This document shows positions 14,101 through 28,598 of a stretch of 64,000 bases of DNA, piece by piece. The position numbers and the translations under genes are program-made. This DNA comes from Exaiptasia diaphana (taxonomy: Eukaryota; Cnidaria; Anthozoa; Actiniaria; Aiptasiidae), in assembly GCF_001417965.1 (NCBI RefSeq), contig NW_018384718.1:30866-94865 (forward strand). The letters run 5' to 3'. The number at the start of each line of letters is the position of its first letter. The stretch's first letter is position 1. The notes below the pieces were generated by a model. The model did not search any database. It was not told where the DNA came from and saw only the letters and a program-made list of their open reading frames with translations.

Positions 14101-17100
14101 TTTGTATCATTCACCAATATGATATCATAAAATTTGACTTTCAAAATAGACACATCACTGATACACCGACTCGTCGGGCTTTTTCCATTGATTTTGCGGA
14201 TCACAAACTGCGCCTAAATTAATATTCTTTTCAGAAAATGTTTCAAAAACCTTGTTTTTAACCCAAGATTGAGTTAAACATGTAAGCGTCGGTGATGAAC
14301 AAAAGAGGAAAATGTAAAAAAACCCGCCTCGGTTTGACTACTTTATCAAAACCATATATTTCTCCCTAAAGTGTTTTATACGACTCCATGGTCTATAAAA
14401 GCCAGGGATGTACTAGTATTGTCAGTTTGCAAACTGTGTGATGCATTAGATGTTCATTGAACAAACACCCCTCGAAGAAAAAATGACAAACATACTGTCA
14501 AAGCAACAATTACATTCAAAGTCAAAGCTCGGTTCGTACGCAGGTGCGAGACGATTAAAACTTGTATTATAAAGTTATCACAAAGCTGTGCTGACAGTAA
14601 ACAATATTTCCTTAAGCTGTATCGTCCCTAGGACATTTTGCCCAACCAGTTTTGAAATTTCGAGTGCTTGTATATTATACATGACGACAGGAAGCAAACA
14701 TGCTTACCGACCTTAATTATCTGCAAAGTAGCAAAAGAAATATTACACCGGTCTTAATGACTATTTGAGTCATTTGCCCGCGAGCCGGATGAGAGTTTAG
14801 ATTGTCAGTTCAATATTATTTTTTCTTCGGCAAATCACTAACTCATCTAAATTTAGTCAAGGAAAAGTGTAGCGGATATGTAACAAAACAATAGCGCATT
14901 TTTAACAAACATAGATGTATTAAAGTTCTTCGGAAGATACGAAACGTGATTCAGAAATGATAGAAAACGTCGATACAAGGGAAAGGTTTAAGTAGACTGT
15001 ATTTTACTGTTTGACTGTGACAGGGAACGACACGTCCCTTAGACAGGTGCCATGAAAAATTTGCCATCGAAAACTGATCAAGCCATCGCTGTATTTACAA
15101 GCTAGCCAGCCGACAGTTTTGATGAATTTGTAATTGCCAAAAGACGGAATTGAAGTCGTTAATTCGACACATATACAACGACAAAAAAGCTTGCAATTTA
15201 AACCAAAATTGATAAATTAAGGCTAAACTTCAAGCTTGCGCAAACTAAACGTGCGCTTCCGCACTCAACACAAATTAAACAAGATTTCCTAAAGTCATTT
15301 TTTTTATAAAATATCATTTTTTAATGTTTAAAGAGGGAGATATCTAATAGCTTCCAATGGGATAGATGGAAATACACTGGCCTGAAGCTATCACTAATTT
15401 CGTTTCTCTGGCAGACGGATGAAAAGATCTCTATCTTAACAATTTCAATTTCGCTTCTTTGTAGATGCCCTTTTCTGTACATTAATCAGAATTTATTTGT
15501 TTTAATTGGATAATAATTACGTCAGTCTTTGCTTGGCCCTTCAGTCTTAAGTCAAGAAGCGATGGAAATTAAGGAAAATGGAATGAGCTGAGAAGCGGGC
15601 GGGCTAAGCTTGTTGGGTTTCCGTGCAATGAGCTTGATCACCCAGCGTGAAGCATTGAGCCCAGCCAACTTAAAACTATTACCACAAAAGCTATCATCAC
15701 CACAATGGCCATTTTATCAACTGATTAAAGAATGTAACGGAAATCTACACGCAGAGCGTACAGATGTCCCTGGTACATGGAAAGATCTGATAAAGTTGGA
15801 GTGGACGCCCTATCGGCTAATGGATTCGAAGGAGGAACATCACATACTTTTGCAACACATTGCAGCGAACCTTAACTCTCATTCAAATTTTATAACTTTT
15901 AAACGGCTATAAATGTTACTTTAATTCAAGTGGGGACAATTTAAACGATCTCTCCCAGGGTTTTGATTGTGATCTCCAAGAAAATTAAAGTTTTCTTAAT
16001 GCCGGGATGCCTGTGTTGTGGTTAAAGTTTTCTATCTTTGTGGCGTCACCTCGTGGAAATTCGTCAATTTTGGCCTCAAACACGGCATTCTGACTCTAAA
16101 GGGTCATTACAAAATGAGCAGTCCATCAGTTAATGTAAAAACATGTTGAAGTAATGTCATTACGGTTTTTCAATGAGTATGACTTGATGATAAGTCACTC
16201 AATCTGGTCAACATAAATCACACACGCCCTACGGGAAACAATACATCTACAATACGAAACACCTCTATATATCGAAGGCTTCTATGCTAAAGACAATCTA
16301 TAATTCCTTAGTTTTCCAGCGTATGCCTATCAAGACCTCTGTACATGTTATTTGGGAATCTATGGTTTTCAGGTTACGAGGCTATTCTATATACACCGTA
16401 TTTAAACATAGCCTCGATCTTAAAAAACAATCTACTAAATTGTTATAATTTTATTTAAAAAAGGCATCTATATCACGAACGACCCATATTACTAGTAATT
16501 CTAAGTTGATTATAATGAATAAAATATGATATGAGCTATAACCCCTTAAGCGAAAGGTCCTCTTTTAAATAAAGGCTCTGAAAGACAGACACTCTTTATA
16601 TGCAGTCATCTTGTACTACTCAATTACTTGATATAAAAAGGCATTTGGTTAAGCACGCCAAAATATAAAGTCTGGTTTTGTGAATAGCTCAACGCCAATC
16701 ACTTATTTCAACTTGAATATTTTTCATATCGTCTACAAAGTGTCTAGAATTTTACATCCGCCCGCATTTTTATCTTTTTGGACATGATTCAGTTGCAAGG
16801 ATTTGTAGGCGTTATCGCTAAAGATAATTAATGTTTCTAAATATTTCATACATTCTTGAGTTCAAATTCATCCACAGAGCTTTTGTTCGGAAATTGTGAC
16901 GTCACTGCTTCTTCCCAGAATGCTTTAGAGTAAGGACTATCCGTGTTCAGAGCCTGAATGCAATGTGCACAGCTGTATTAGGGATTTCCCAAAACAGATT
17001 TACTAAGCTTTTGGCAAAGTAATCGTAAACCTGCCTAAATTGGGCAGATAAGTGCACTTGGTATTCATGGAAGCACCGTTTTTGTTGTTCTCAAACACAA

Positions 17101-17670
17101 TGCAATAACGTTTAAAAAAGGTGAATTGGATGGACGTAGTATGTACAGTAATCCCACAAATGTCGGAACTTTTAATGATCTAACCAACCACATCACTAAG
17201 TAGTGTCAATTTAGGAATTATTGGGTATCATGTCCACGCGTGACAGTTCTATTTTCTGGTGAGGAAGTCCCACACTTCAAAAATAGCAAAAAGCTTGACC
17301 GCCAGTCAATCCTTCACACCATTCCTGGACAAATAGATTGACGGCTGTCTTAGGATATTAACTTTTTTAGAATTTGATAAAATAAATTTCTAAGGAAATG
17401 AATAGCATGTAGCAAACTGCTATGAAGGATATGAATAGGCAAAGAAAGTTGATTAAGTGGGATTAGAGAGGAAGGACGAAAAAAATGTAAAAATATGCAT
17501 TGAAAAGGGTTGTTTTCATAGGACTGTCGGATATAATAGATATTATTTTAGAAAGTGATTGAGTTAACGTCAAGACAAAGTGTGCTATATAGTACATTAT
17601 ATAAATTTTGGTCAATTCAACGGGATCTTGGATTGGTCGAGAACAGTGTACTATTAAAGTACACACGCAC

Positions 17671-17827
17671 TGAAGACGTCATTCAATCTTTCGCGCGGTC
17701 TGATTGGTCAAAATGAAGACGTTATGAGATGAGATTATAAAAAGTGCCGCCAGAAGACAACAGAGTGCGCGCACTACCTATGACCAATCAGAGCGCACGT
17801 AAGATAAGATTGGCGTCATCAGTCAGA
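17671..17827. repeat. Imperfect inverted repeat with CCAAT and TATA-like motifs
   Basis: The left arm (17671-17714) and right arm (17788-17827) are imperfect reverse complements sharing TGACCAATCAGA and an AAGATT-GCGTC block. TATAAAAAG sits at 17736 in the centre, about 30 bases from an inverted CCAAT box. It looks like a small foldback element, or an element-borne promoter. Confidence 0.45.
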
Positions 17828-20137
17828 AGTAACGAACCATTTTAGAGCTGTTTTTTGATTGCTTCGTTAGAACAGAGCCTCTGTTTAGGAAATAATAACT
17901 AAGAAAATGCTATTCATCATTCAGTATTTAATTAAATATCTTAAATATCTACCAATAAGTATTTAAAGCAAACTTTGGGACTTTTGCTGCTTTTTTCAGT
18001 TTTATAGTGTCTTTTTTGTATGGAATATGAATATATGAACTTCAAAATCATTAGGATGAGTGTTTCCACCCATGGTTGCTGTTCTGGCTTTCTTTTCTGC
18101 AATTTTACTGACCTCCTCTGCAGGTAACCTTAATAGCTTTTTCTATTAACTTTCTTTGGGTTTCCTGTGTTCTGACTATAAAATGATTATTTTTCAACAC
18201 ATTTTTCAGTGTTGCATTCAGTCCCACACTCATTCTACAGGAATCCCAAATAGAGAAAAAGAGATGCTATACTGTCTTATACATAAATATATTGAGCCTA
18301 AGATTGTACCTCTTTGCATCTCATTAGATATTTCATGAATCTCACATTATGCATATATTTCAATCCTCAACCTCTTTTACAATTATTTACTAGGTGATTA
18401 AATTAAGAATATTTACACAGCAATTTATGATTTTTACTGTGCACAAATTACAAAACAATAATGAACCCATTCCACAGATCTTAGAGAAGATTGAAACTTC
18501 CGGCTTTTTTAAATTATAACCAACAGAGAGAGGAATTACCACAGAACACACAAACAGAATGAACAAACTCAAGCCAAATTGGAGTCATAAACTTGAAAGC
18601 CCTAGCCTAATGTTTTCAAGTTTACTCGCGCATGCGTGCCATTGACAGTTTCCCTTTAATGTGAGCATTACTAGACCATTGCTAGATAATAAAAGAAATA
18701 CTTTTCAGCTATTATAGTAATGCAGATATATACAGACAGAAATATCACTTTCAATTCATAATATCAATTTCAATTTTCAATTTCAGTTTGTTTGCACTGA
18801 TTTATAAGATATTTACATGCGCATTACATAAACAAGGTGAAATTAATAAAAGAATAAATTGTCAGAGACAGAGTGAAAGTGTATGTTGGCCAAAGGAGCA
18901 ATAGCTTTCGAGTTGGTCAACATAATGTCTTTTTTTCTATTTGTTTTGTTATGGCTATAAGTATATCTTCACCTATAAAGTTCTAGCAATCAAGTTCCTA
19001 ACAATTAGCGCTGGCACTTGACAATGTTGTTAGGAAAATGCTAACATATTTCTTCAAGTTGACTTAATAGACTCAACATATCAGCATAAGCAATCAATGT
19101 GTCAATCAATCATTCAATCAATACGAATTCGTGAATGTTCATATCTAACAGATTGGCCATCCAACCATATAATAATTAATTGTTTGAATTTATCATCAAT
19201 TTAATTTTCCTTCTTATAAGACTGTTTTATCCAGTAAATGAATCTATATCACTCAATTAAGTAAATATTGATAATTTCATTAAATGTCTTTGGTCACTTT
19301 TATAATATCCTTGGGCTCCCTATGCATCTTTGTAACACAGGAATCCCAACACATGGCCAAGAGAATTTACTGACTGAAGTATAATTATAAGTATTAAAAA
19401 CTGGACATATTAGAAATACTTTTATCGCTGTATGCTTAACAATAACTCAAACCACCATTTTGCTAAAGCTGATGAGAATTTTGTTTTATCAAGGCCTATT
19501 AAAAATGTCGAATCGCTTCGTATTTCCTAGCCAGGTTTACTTAAGCTTAAGCTTATAAACCAAAGAAAGACAAAAGAAATATCAAATAAATAAATAGAAC
19601 TTGTAGGATTTTGTGTAAAATTACCCCATAAGAATAGGATAACGAAATGAAGAGACATCAAAATCGAAGATTAAAAATGGAATCGTCGCCATCTTGAAAT
19701 AGCGAGCTTTCTATGCTTAGATATCATTTATTTGTTTGCATTCTTGGTATAAAACAAGGATTATCAGTTAAAAATATATTAGTGAATATATCCAAGTAAA
19801 TTACTTACCATTTTGTATCAAAAATGTAGAGGATTTTCGAGGATTTTCACTTCTGTTGAGGTTAACCTTTAACCCAACATACATCATCTTATTGACGCGC
19901 GCGCATGAAGTGGAGCTTTCCCGCCAAAACCAAAGGGAGCCCGTGAACTTTTGTCGGGTTCAATTTGAATTAAAAATACATGGTTATTGTGACAATTGTA
20001 ATTGTTTCAATGACGAAACGCAATATATCATCTATTACAAAATTCAGCAGCCCAGTCGAAGCTTGGACACCAGAAAAAAATATCTTCATATTTCATGTCA
20101 TACTTCAGAGGAAAAAAACAAAAAAACAAAAAACAGA

Positions 20138-20343
20138 CACAGGAAAAATCGCGCGATTTAAAGGTTGTACATTTGATGTAAATATGATGTAACTGTCCAA
20201 AATTCTGTAATAAATATGATGTAACTGTCCAAAATTCTGTAAATTTGATGTAATTGATTTCCATTAAATTTACAGAATCTTGGACACGTACATCATATTC
20301 ACATCAAATTTACAACCTTTAAACCGCGCGATTTTTTCCAGTG
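20138..20343. mobile_element. Palindromic MITE, family 1, copy 1
   Basis: The ends are inverted repeats of about 45 bp. The right end, read inward, begins CACTGGAAAAAATCGCGC and continues into TTTAAAGGTTGTAAATTTG. The left end differs slightly. The interior contains a short tandem duplication of the ATGATGTAACTGTCC block. No reading frame is present, so it is a non-autonomous DNA transposon by structure. A second copy lies at 46641-46801. Confidence 0.75.
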
Positions 20344-21980
20344 AGATGGAGTTTCATAGTTCAACAAGCGTCTCCTTTTACGGCGTTTGGAGGATTCTAA
20401 GAATAAAGAACACTTCACAGCCTTCTGACTACGAGAGCTTGAGAACATTATTACCATAAAAAATGTCTGAAAGCATGTGAAATACTTTTCAGGTTTAAAG
20501 CGAGCACTGTTTAGTTGACACCAGTTTCTCATGCGCAGACTCCAAAAATAAAAGAAAGTAATTAAGAAAAAAATGTCTCCACTACAATAGCTCTACAAAT
20601 TTGCATTTTCTCCACTGATTTGAAGCTAAAACTCCGCCAACAAGATCCAGCAGAGATATTACAATAGAGTTAAAAAATTTGAATCTTCTCCGGCGATTGG
20701 AGGCTTGTCAGCGGATAGCCCTCAAAACCCGTTTATTTTTTCTACTATTTTTATCGAGCACTCGTAATTAACAGACAATTGTAAATATAATCTTCTTTCT
20801 TAGAATACTCCAAATGCCCATTTAGGCTTAGTCTGTATTCCCAGAAGGTTTTTTCTATCAGGCCCTAGCCATAACAACCTTTATCTTAACAAAACGCGAG
20901 TAAACGCTTTAAGAGCGCATAATGGAAAATACTGAACTTGAACCGCACACATAGCTAAAATTATCATAGTACTAACAAACGCCTTGCATCTATTTAGCCT
21001 ATGAAAAGAAAAAGCAACCGATTAGAAGCAAATGGATTTTACGGCACAAGTAACTGTTTTATTTGACGTTGGTTCCATGATAACATCAACTGCAATTCAC
21101 GGATTTATATGAAAGCACCTCATCTTATGACTGATATGATTAAAAAATATTTAGCAAAGCGAACACCTAGAAAACGAATGTATAAAAACCTAAGTAATAT
21201 TTGAACTTGAAGTAAATTGGTATATTGGGTCTGGCTGTCGTGATGGTAGACATTTTTCACGGGGATTAAATCGAACGCGCACGTAGTGTCGACGGCAACG
21301 ATATTGAACCTAGATCATTGTATTGCAAAAAACCAGAACCCACATTTTCTGCTTAAAGATAAAATTAGCGACAGATTGACCAGCTGATACATTTTCAGAG
21401 CTTTATTTCAATAGATATATTTACAACCCCTCGCTGTTATTGGGGTTTAGATAAGATTTCTTTAAACTTTTATATACAGAGTGATTTTCTAGGAGTTCAA
21501 AAGCTGAAAAAGGGTAAATCTATTTCGTTGTTGATTTGCGCTGTAGTTTATTCGTGGCAGATGCGAATTCAAGTGTTCATTAAAAACAATAGCAATATCA
21601 ACCACTTTGTATAATAGACATAGGCGAACAATTAAATTTAGATTAGCTTATTTGGCACCAGCTTAAAATAATAAATGCAATTTAACATTGCCAAAACAAA
21701 ACGTCAAATTAGTCGAAAGGTAGACGAGCTGATTGAAATATCTGCCCCTAAGCAGCGTTTTATCACAAACAAGTTACCGTTTTTTTAAGAATAATAAAAT
21801 GCGTAATATAGTGCGGTTTTGTGTGGAAAAATGGCTTTTTGCGGTTCAAACATAACAAGTTTATGATGCTGTCAGCTAACTATAGACAGTCAACCACACA
21901 TATACATGAGCTAAATCGATTAAAGTTGTTGTCTTTTTAACAATTTGCCTTGTGGTTAACAAAACGCAATAAATAAGTCT

Positions 21981-22820
21981 TTACCATTTTGGATTCCTAT
22001 AACTTGGCGTTTTTGATGAATTCCTGTGTCCTCTTTTCTCAATGGCGGAGTAAACAGCTTCTGGATGCGGTGCATGGTGAATGAATCCCCTTGTAGGAAC
22101 GGACGCACAACACGTGCATAAGATGGCGGCAGGAGCTGTTGGCGTGGGCATGGCATAGCTGCGATATTTCGTAGGCCAGAACAGTTGACTTGGCACAAAT
22201 GAGCTCACAAAGTGAGGCCCCTCGCGTGGGTGATAAGGATGGAAACTCGAAGGATGAAAATCATGAACTAGTTCATCATCTTCGTCGTTCGTAGCATCTT
22301 CGGAAGTCATATCGGATACACTGTGTTTTATCGAGGTTTCGCTCGCCGGACTGTCGGGTCTCTCTTCCTTTATATCTGAAATGCCAAAGGCCTCCTCTTT
22401 TCCTTCTTGTTGTTCTTCCACTTTAAGTCGTGCTTCTGCCGATTCTTCGGGACAGGCGTCGCGATGAGGAGAATGAATATTTTCCATATTTGCTGTACTC
22501 GCATAAGTCTTTCCCACATGGTCATGGCAAAAACACGACAGCTCACAGTTCTGGCGACTCAGAGATCTTCGTTTTATCCTTCTCTTGGGTCTGTATTTAT
22601 AGTTCGGGTGCTCAATCATATGAAGTTCATTCAAAAGTTTTGCTTCCGCAAAGAACTTTTGTCTTTCATCCTCGGTGAGTTTTCTCCACTCCGAACCCAA
22701 AATTTTACTTATTTCAGAGTTGTGAAGCTTTGGATTTTCTCTTGCCAATTCGCGCCTTTTTTTGCTTGACCAGATCATGAACGCGTTCATTGGTCTCTTG
22801 ATGTGTGTTTCGGTTGCCAT
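21981..22820 (-). CDS. SoxB-like HMG-box transcription factor, single exon
   Basis: An intronless frame of 279 residues starts at the ATG at 22820. The frame stays open for 20 more codons upstream but has no ATG there. The HMG box is at residues about 6-84, with the Sox signature RPMNAFMIW and the B-group-like [10 protein letters not shown], ending in KYRPKRR. It should bind and bend the minor groove at ACAAT-type sites in the nucleus. Downstream are a Cys/His-rich patch, an acidic stretch and two sumoylation-type motifs, LKVE (K133) and IKEE (K151), often repressive in Sox proteins. Lack of introns is common in SoxB genes. The box is divergent enough that the subgroup is uncertain. It is convergent with Dmrt across an 11 kb spacer. 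Confidence 0.92.
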   Translation of the reverse strand: MATETHIKRPMNAFMIWSSKKRRELARENPKLHNSEISKILGSEWRKLTEDERQKFFAEAKLLNELHMIEHPNYKYRPKRRIKRRSLSRQNCELSCFCHDHVGKTYASTANMENIHSPHRDACPEESAEARLKVEEQQEGKEEAFGISDIKEERPDSPASETSIKHSVSDMTSEDATNDEDDELVHDFHPSSFHPYHPREGPHFVSSFVPSQLFWPTKYRSYAMPTPTAPAAILCTCCASVPTRGFIHHAPHPEAVYSAIEKRGHRNSSKTPSYRNPKW

Positions 22821-22932
22821 TTTGTAAAGCAATTTCCAGTCTTTTGAGGACAAAATCACTTCCAAACGAACGACTCTCAAGTCAAAATGTAGAGCAAATT
22901 TGAGCTATTTAGGAGCTTGCCACTAATTAGGG

Positions 22933-22940
22933 TTTTTATG
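22933..22940 (-). promoter_or_regulatory. Possible TATA-like element of the Sox gene
   Basis: On the minus strand CATAAAAA lies about 115 bases upstream of the Sox ATG. The distance would suit a core promoter with a short 5' UTR. The evidence is weak and rests on one motif. Confidence 0.2.
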
Positions 22941-25900
22941 TCCCTATTCTATGCGGCCCGTGAGGTAAGCGATTAATAACTGTTTAACTTAAATCGCGAG
23001 GCTTTTATCATAAGCGATCAACAAAGGCTCTTTCAAATCGATTAAATATTTATCAAACTACTCAGCCAGCGTTCATCGAATTGATCTTGGGAATACACTG
23101 AGTGAAATCCGTAGAAAAGCAACTACCAATTACCTCATAATACTGAGCGAATCCTCACTTATTTCTATGATGTGTTTATCCCTTAGAAATCTCCTTTTAT
23201 GTTTTATTAGTACGAGCGAAACGAAAGAAGAAAAGACAGTCATTTAGTAATCTCCGTGGCTGTCTTTTGTGTCGCAGCTGTTTGTAAATTGTTGCATTGA
23301 GGATTCTCGTTTGAAAAGGAACTAATGGCGATGTACACACATACTTGCAACACCTAATAATAATGCTTTGACTGCCTCCTCTTTGCTAGTCACTGTTCCA
23401 TAACACCTAACAAAGCGCCCAGTCAGAATCAAACGTCAATTACAACTTTAGGGTTTGTTTTTATAAAGTAATATAGGATATGCATGAATCAATGTAGCCG
23501 CGGGGAATAATGTAATTCTCGGTAACATCAACTTAGTAAATCTTAACAAATCAGAAACAAACGAGCCGTTTTGTGAAAAAAGACATTATTGAGAAAAACG
23601 TCAGGGATTGACCAAAAAGGCGCCAAAAGGAAGTCCATAAAAAGAGGTTATTTAACTTTATATATTTAGCTCTTTGCTCAATTCCAGCAATTAAATATTT
23701 CGAATTTAATATTTTTTTGTTTTTATATTTTTGATAATAGATTTAAATTAAAGTTAAACAACTTCTAAATGTCTTCGGGTAGGAATAAGAAAATTGCCAA
23801 CAATCTGCTGTTGATTCAAGCGGACCCCATTGAAAAAAGAATTGTTACTAATCGTTATAGCCGATTGTATGAAACATTTTTGATAGTAATAAGCCGAAGG
23901 AAATTCTCCTTTTAGAGGCATTAAAAATTCAACAATTACTGACTATAGACATGAGTACTTAGTAAGCTAAACTTAAACGAGTATTTAAGACAAATATAAA
24001 ATCAAATTTTTTTTTTCTTTTTGGCGCTGATAGTGAAGTAAAACGTTCTTTGTTTCAAAATGGTAGTTAGCTGACAGGCATTATCACTCCGGGGGATTTT
24101 TACTTCAAAAAAACTCGCTTACTTTGAACTAACAGCAGTGTAAACAAAGACATTTTTGTAGTCTCTCAGCATGACTATACAATAACGGGGACAGTATAAA
24201 CCTATATTAAACACATGAGCTCGAATTGTACGTTTACACCGCAGTTTTTATAAAGTTTCTACACCATAGAGCTCGCAACAACCAAATCATTAGAATTTAC
24301 AATCGTTTCCCAATATCTAAATAAGTACTGGTTCGTCGCCTTCTTTTGAGCTTTAAAAAGAACAGAAGAAAATTAAACAATTGATTTCCTAACACTTCAT
24401 CGTCAGTGCTAATTGTTCCCTAAGTATGCAAAAATTAGCTTTGAAGAAGTGAGTATGAGATTCTAAAAAACGTTTCAAACCTATGGAAGTGTATTATAAT
24501 TTCTTCAGTTGAGTAGAAGGAAGTATTAAAATTCTGAAAAATCAAGTGTTTCGATTACTTGTAAAGCCAGAGTGAACCTTTTTGTTTCATTTGTGATTCC
24601 GAGGCCATATGCCATGGATGGCAGATGAAAATGTCAATAGTTCACTCCTCCGGTTCAAGCCCATAGAACAGGGATAGTCACCATGAATAAAAGCACTTTA
24701 AAAATACCAAAAAAAGGCTGCTAACTTTTTTGACGATAAATTTTGAAATAAAAGACAAAAAGGTTACTAAAAAGGCGATGGTGAAAATATAACACTAGAC
24801 TTAGAATCACAAAGAAGCAAATGATTGAGTAATTATGCTTTGAAATTAAACTTTTTATGACCCATATTAAACAATATCTCCTGTGTTTGTCGTTAAAAAA
24901 GGATCGAAGATATCTTACTAAGCGTTCATTAGATGAAAGATAACGTTTTCTAGAGGTTTGATAAGAGTCTTTTTTTCTCTAGTTCGGCAAAAGGATTGAA
25001 TGACGCTCTTACACTCTTTTTTGCTATTGTAAATGCGGAGTAAAGAGGACAATCTATAGTCATCAATAATGTTTTTTTCTTCACGAGTGTAAATTGCCCC
25101 ATTGAAGTCACAAGAGACGTCACTAGCTAATTGTAAAACGTTCAGAATTCCAATAGCAGGTTTTTGCATCTGGGGCCTTGAAAAGCATCCTGTCGCTTGA
25201 CATATCGCATAGAAAAGAACAAAACGTTTTTAATATCGACACTCGGCTGGATTTGTTCTCTACTGTCGACAGAAAGACTACAATTTACGTATTTGCACAA
25301 CCACAAGAATGCCTTTGAAACAATGACACGTTGTGTTGTTAAGTTAATCGGTTTGTTTTAGCTTTTAAAGACGAATTTGCAGACATTTTTTCTATTTGGA
25401 AACTTAAACTTCTCTTTCAAACTGATTATTTAATTTTTNGGGGGGCCATATCAGTTTGCTAGTGTTTTATTTGTATTTTTCTCATTTTTCATTTGTTTTT
25501 TCATTTTTTAAACTACAGTTGCTTGGTTCATGTTTCAAGCAATTTTCATTGTTATCAACGACTGTATAATACACATTTCTACTCTATCACTTTATGTCAT
25601 TTGCAAACTGATTCTGAACAGCGCTAAAAACCTGATTATATCAGTTGTATCATGGGTAATTCATGAGATACTCTGACTTCTGACTACTATTAAAATTACT
25701 CAAGAAATAATCATAAGTTTTATGATAGATTTAAATCTATTTGTATAGGAAGAATTTCATTAACTGAGTTTAAGAAACGAGCAACAACAATAAACCCTTT
25801 TAGCGATCTCTTTTATGCTGTGTTAGCCTCAAAACCATGTAATAAATTCTTTTATTCACAACAGCCCGTGCAAATGCAAGAAATCTGTGAGTATAGAAGA

Positions 25901-28580
25901 CAATGGAAATAGTTTGAAATCTCACGAGTTTTATCTACATTTCTAATATTTTAGCACACAATTGAGGCTAACACAGCGTAAAAGAGATCGCGAAACTCAA
26001 CTAATTGCACGGCCGACTCATCCATGACCAATAAGTGGTGACGTACGGACTTCTCACTCATATACTACTGGAGTACTGATTTGGACAACAAAACGTAACT
26101 ACTGATAACTACCATTATAGAGTATTGTAAGTGTGATCATGATATCATTCTAGTTGAACTTCTCAATATGTTTCGGAAACATATTGTGGAGTGTGGCATG
26201 ACCGCCCCTTTGTTTTGCCCATTTTATTTGAATATCAATAAGGGAAGAAGTTTCTCAATAAAAAAAGGAAATACTATGTTGTTCATTTTTGTTGATTGTA
26301 TAAATTTAAACAATAAGGAAAAAGTACATGACTTGCCTCTGGCGAGGAAAGGATATTGCTTGTGAAGTAGGGGCTCCATGTCATGGTTAGTAATTTTTGA
26401 GCTCAATTGAAGAAAAAATATGAACCTCTTTACCCCATCTGATAAGAAATCTTTCCCGAAATCATTCTCATATAAACTTTTATTAACTCATACTATATTA
26501 ACAATACATACAAAAAATTTAATGTAACTTATTTTCGATATTTAGATAAGATCATAATGCCAATGAAACTCGGGAACTGGAATAACATTTCCTCTGAGTT
26601 TTCGTGGTTCAGGGCGTTATATTATAGTAATTACTATAGAAAATTGCACAAAATTATAATCACAAAAAAATAATCACATAATTATTACTTTTTGTTCGGA
26701 GTGTTTCAGTTTTCTACAATTTCCTTTTGTTTTTCCCATATTAGAACTATTGTTTTTTTAGAATTGCCCAACATCTAAGTCGCCTCTTAACGCTCTTGCC
26801 TCTCTAAACTTCATTTTTGGATTTAGATAAAGGAAAAGCCCACATCTTTTCGTGTTAAAGCGGGGTACGTTCAGAAATCAATATATTTCCCTTTTCTCAT
26901 GAAAGACAGTATTCCGGGTTGCCTGTGGAAGCAAAAACAAAGGAAGCCCAAATAGGAATCACGTGGTTTCAAGTGTCAGATGAACAAAACAAAAAGAGCG
27001 TGGAATTTGTTTCAAAAACACCATTTTTTTGTTGTTATTACAGCGAATACCGGCATTCAATTATCAGATGTTTAGTCTTTAGGTATGTAATGAACTGTTA
27101 AGTATATTTTATTGCTGTTTTTTGACATATATGGCTGGTTTGAGCATTATTTGTTGCATTTTCGATCTAAAAAGGTCGGATTCTGTGTCTTTTTGTCGTG
27201 TACCAGACCAGTTATAATGTTTTCAATTTTATAGCTAAATTTTCTTTACTTCGAGTAGACTAGAGTGTGTTTTGTTTTGTTTATAACAGTCGGATAATCA
27301 CGTTAAACCTGTATAAAGTTTTGCTTTGGACCATGGACTTACCGGATTTTCTGGTTTAATTAAACAACAACACGAATGCATCCGTTTCTCTTGTATAAAA
27401 CAACAGTACATTTTTCACTATGAAAAAGCGTTGTGTTGTATCGTTTTAGAAAGTCGTTTCTTGGACAGTCAATCGGAAATTAGTATGGGTAGGTAACTTA
27501 ACACTTTTAAGTACTTAAAAGTACATTTTTAAAGTAGTACAGGTCGTACAAGTCTGTCAAGTGCACTTCGTCTTTTACATTAATGTAAAATGTATAATAT
27601 CGATCGAAAAATACAATCTTTTGAGCTCATCTTATGTATTTATGAAGATATCAAACCAAATATTCAAGGTATGAAATTTGACCTGAAGTCTGATCTGTTG
27701 TTTTTACATATAAACTTATTAATGCAAAACTGTTTCTCACATTTATCACCATGGCATATCATCTGGATACAAAGTTGATTTTCTAGAAGTTATTGGCATT
27801 GGTTCATTGCATAAATTAGGCTTGATTTGGCTAACTACCAGCTACAATGAAGATAGTTACACAAAAGTTACTTGACATTATAGCTACAAATTACTTTAAT
27901 ATTTTAGGGTCTCATCAATTTTATTAGGGTCAACTTCAATCCTCAAATTGTTGGTTGCTGTTCTCAAGAAACCATCTAAGTTGTAAATTGCAACCAAAAA
28001 ATTAAAATAATTATAAGTCTTAAGTTTAAATTGCTAATTTTGTTAAACTTTAGAACAGCCCATCGCTTTATGAATATCATTATAAATTAAATCTACATGT
28101 ATTTAATTCTGTGTCGTTCTAAAAGAGCCAACATGAAAATTTCAGTAGTAAAGTGCTTCCAACAAAGCTATCTGGTCTGAGAAAAATTGCCAGTTATTCA
28201 ATTGTAAACTTTTGGTTATTATATCTGAACTACCAAATTCTCATTTTCCACCTTAGGTTTTGCCTTGACATACATGTAATGTTGACTTTTAAAAACCTAA
28301 TCCCTGGCCTGTCAGAAATCCCCTCATACAGTAACTATAGCTCTGGTATTAAAAATATACTTCTGCATTTTTGAACACAATTTATATATTTTGCTTTCCA
28401 AGCTCCAATTTCCTAGAACATGGTTTCTCATTTCTCTTTTTCACCTTCTCGAGTGATGTGGAAATCTGAAAAATAGGTCCCTTGTCCAATTCCCAAGAGA
28501 TCTTGCGCCCAATTATACATCCAATCACACTCTGCCACACATTAAAGAGATAATGTTATCGATTAAATAATACTATTATT
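22941..28580. other. Spacer between Sox and the BTB gene
   Basis: AT-rich DNA with no supported gene. The longest frames (under 85 codons) are not conserved-looking. One palindromic element lies at 25798-25996 and a single N at 25439. The upstream part may contain Sox regulatory DNA. Confidence 0.55.
25798..25996. mobile_element. Palindromic MITE of about 199 bp
   Basis: The terminal inverted repeats are about 35 bp and share GCGATCTCTTTTA, then GCTGTGTTAGCCTCAA (left 25798-25832, right 25962-25996). The interior is AT-rich and non-coding. No second copy was noticed in this window. Confidence 0.7.
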
Positions 28581-28598
28581 TTGACAGCGTTTCCCATA

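Larger units (their letters stand above)
10952..21980. other. 11 kb spacer between Dmrt and Sox
   Basis: No gene is supported. Open frames at 13178-13453 and 15610-15912 begin with TTG and resemble no family I know. Two palindromic elements (17671-17827 and 20138-20343) are listed separately. Because Dmrt and Sox converge, this interval holds both 3' flanks; enhancers are possible but cannot be read from sequence alone. Confidence 0.6.

Noticed and set aside
15610-15912. 100-codon frame in the Dmrt-Sox spacer
   Set aside because: It begins with TTG, has no recognisable motif and no neighbouring exon.
22821-22880. N-terminal extension of the Sox frame
   Set aside because: It starts with TTG and has no ATG; the first ATG is directly before the HMG box.
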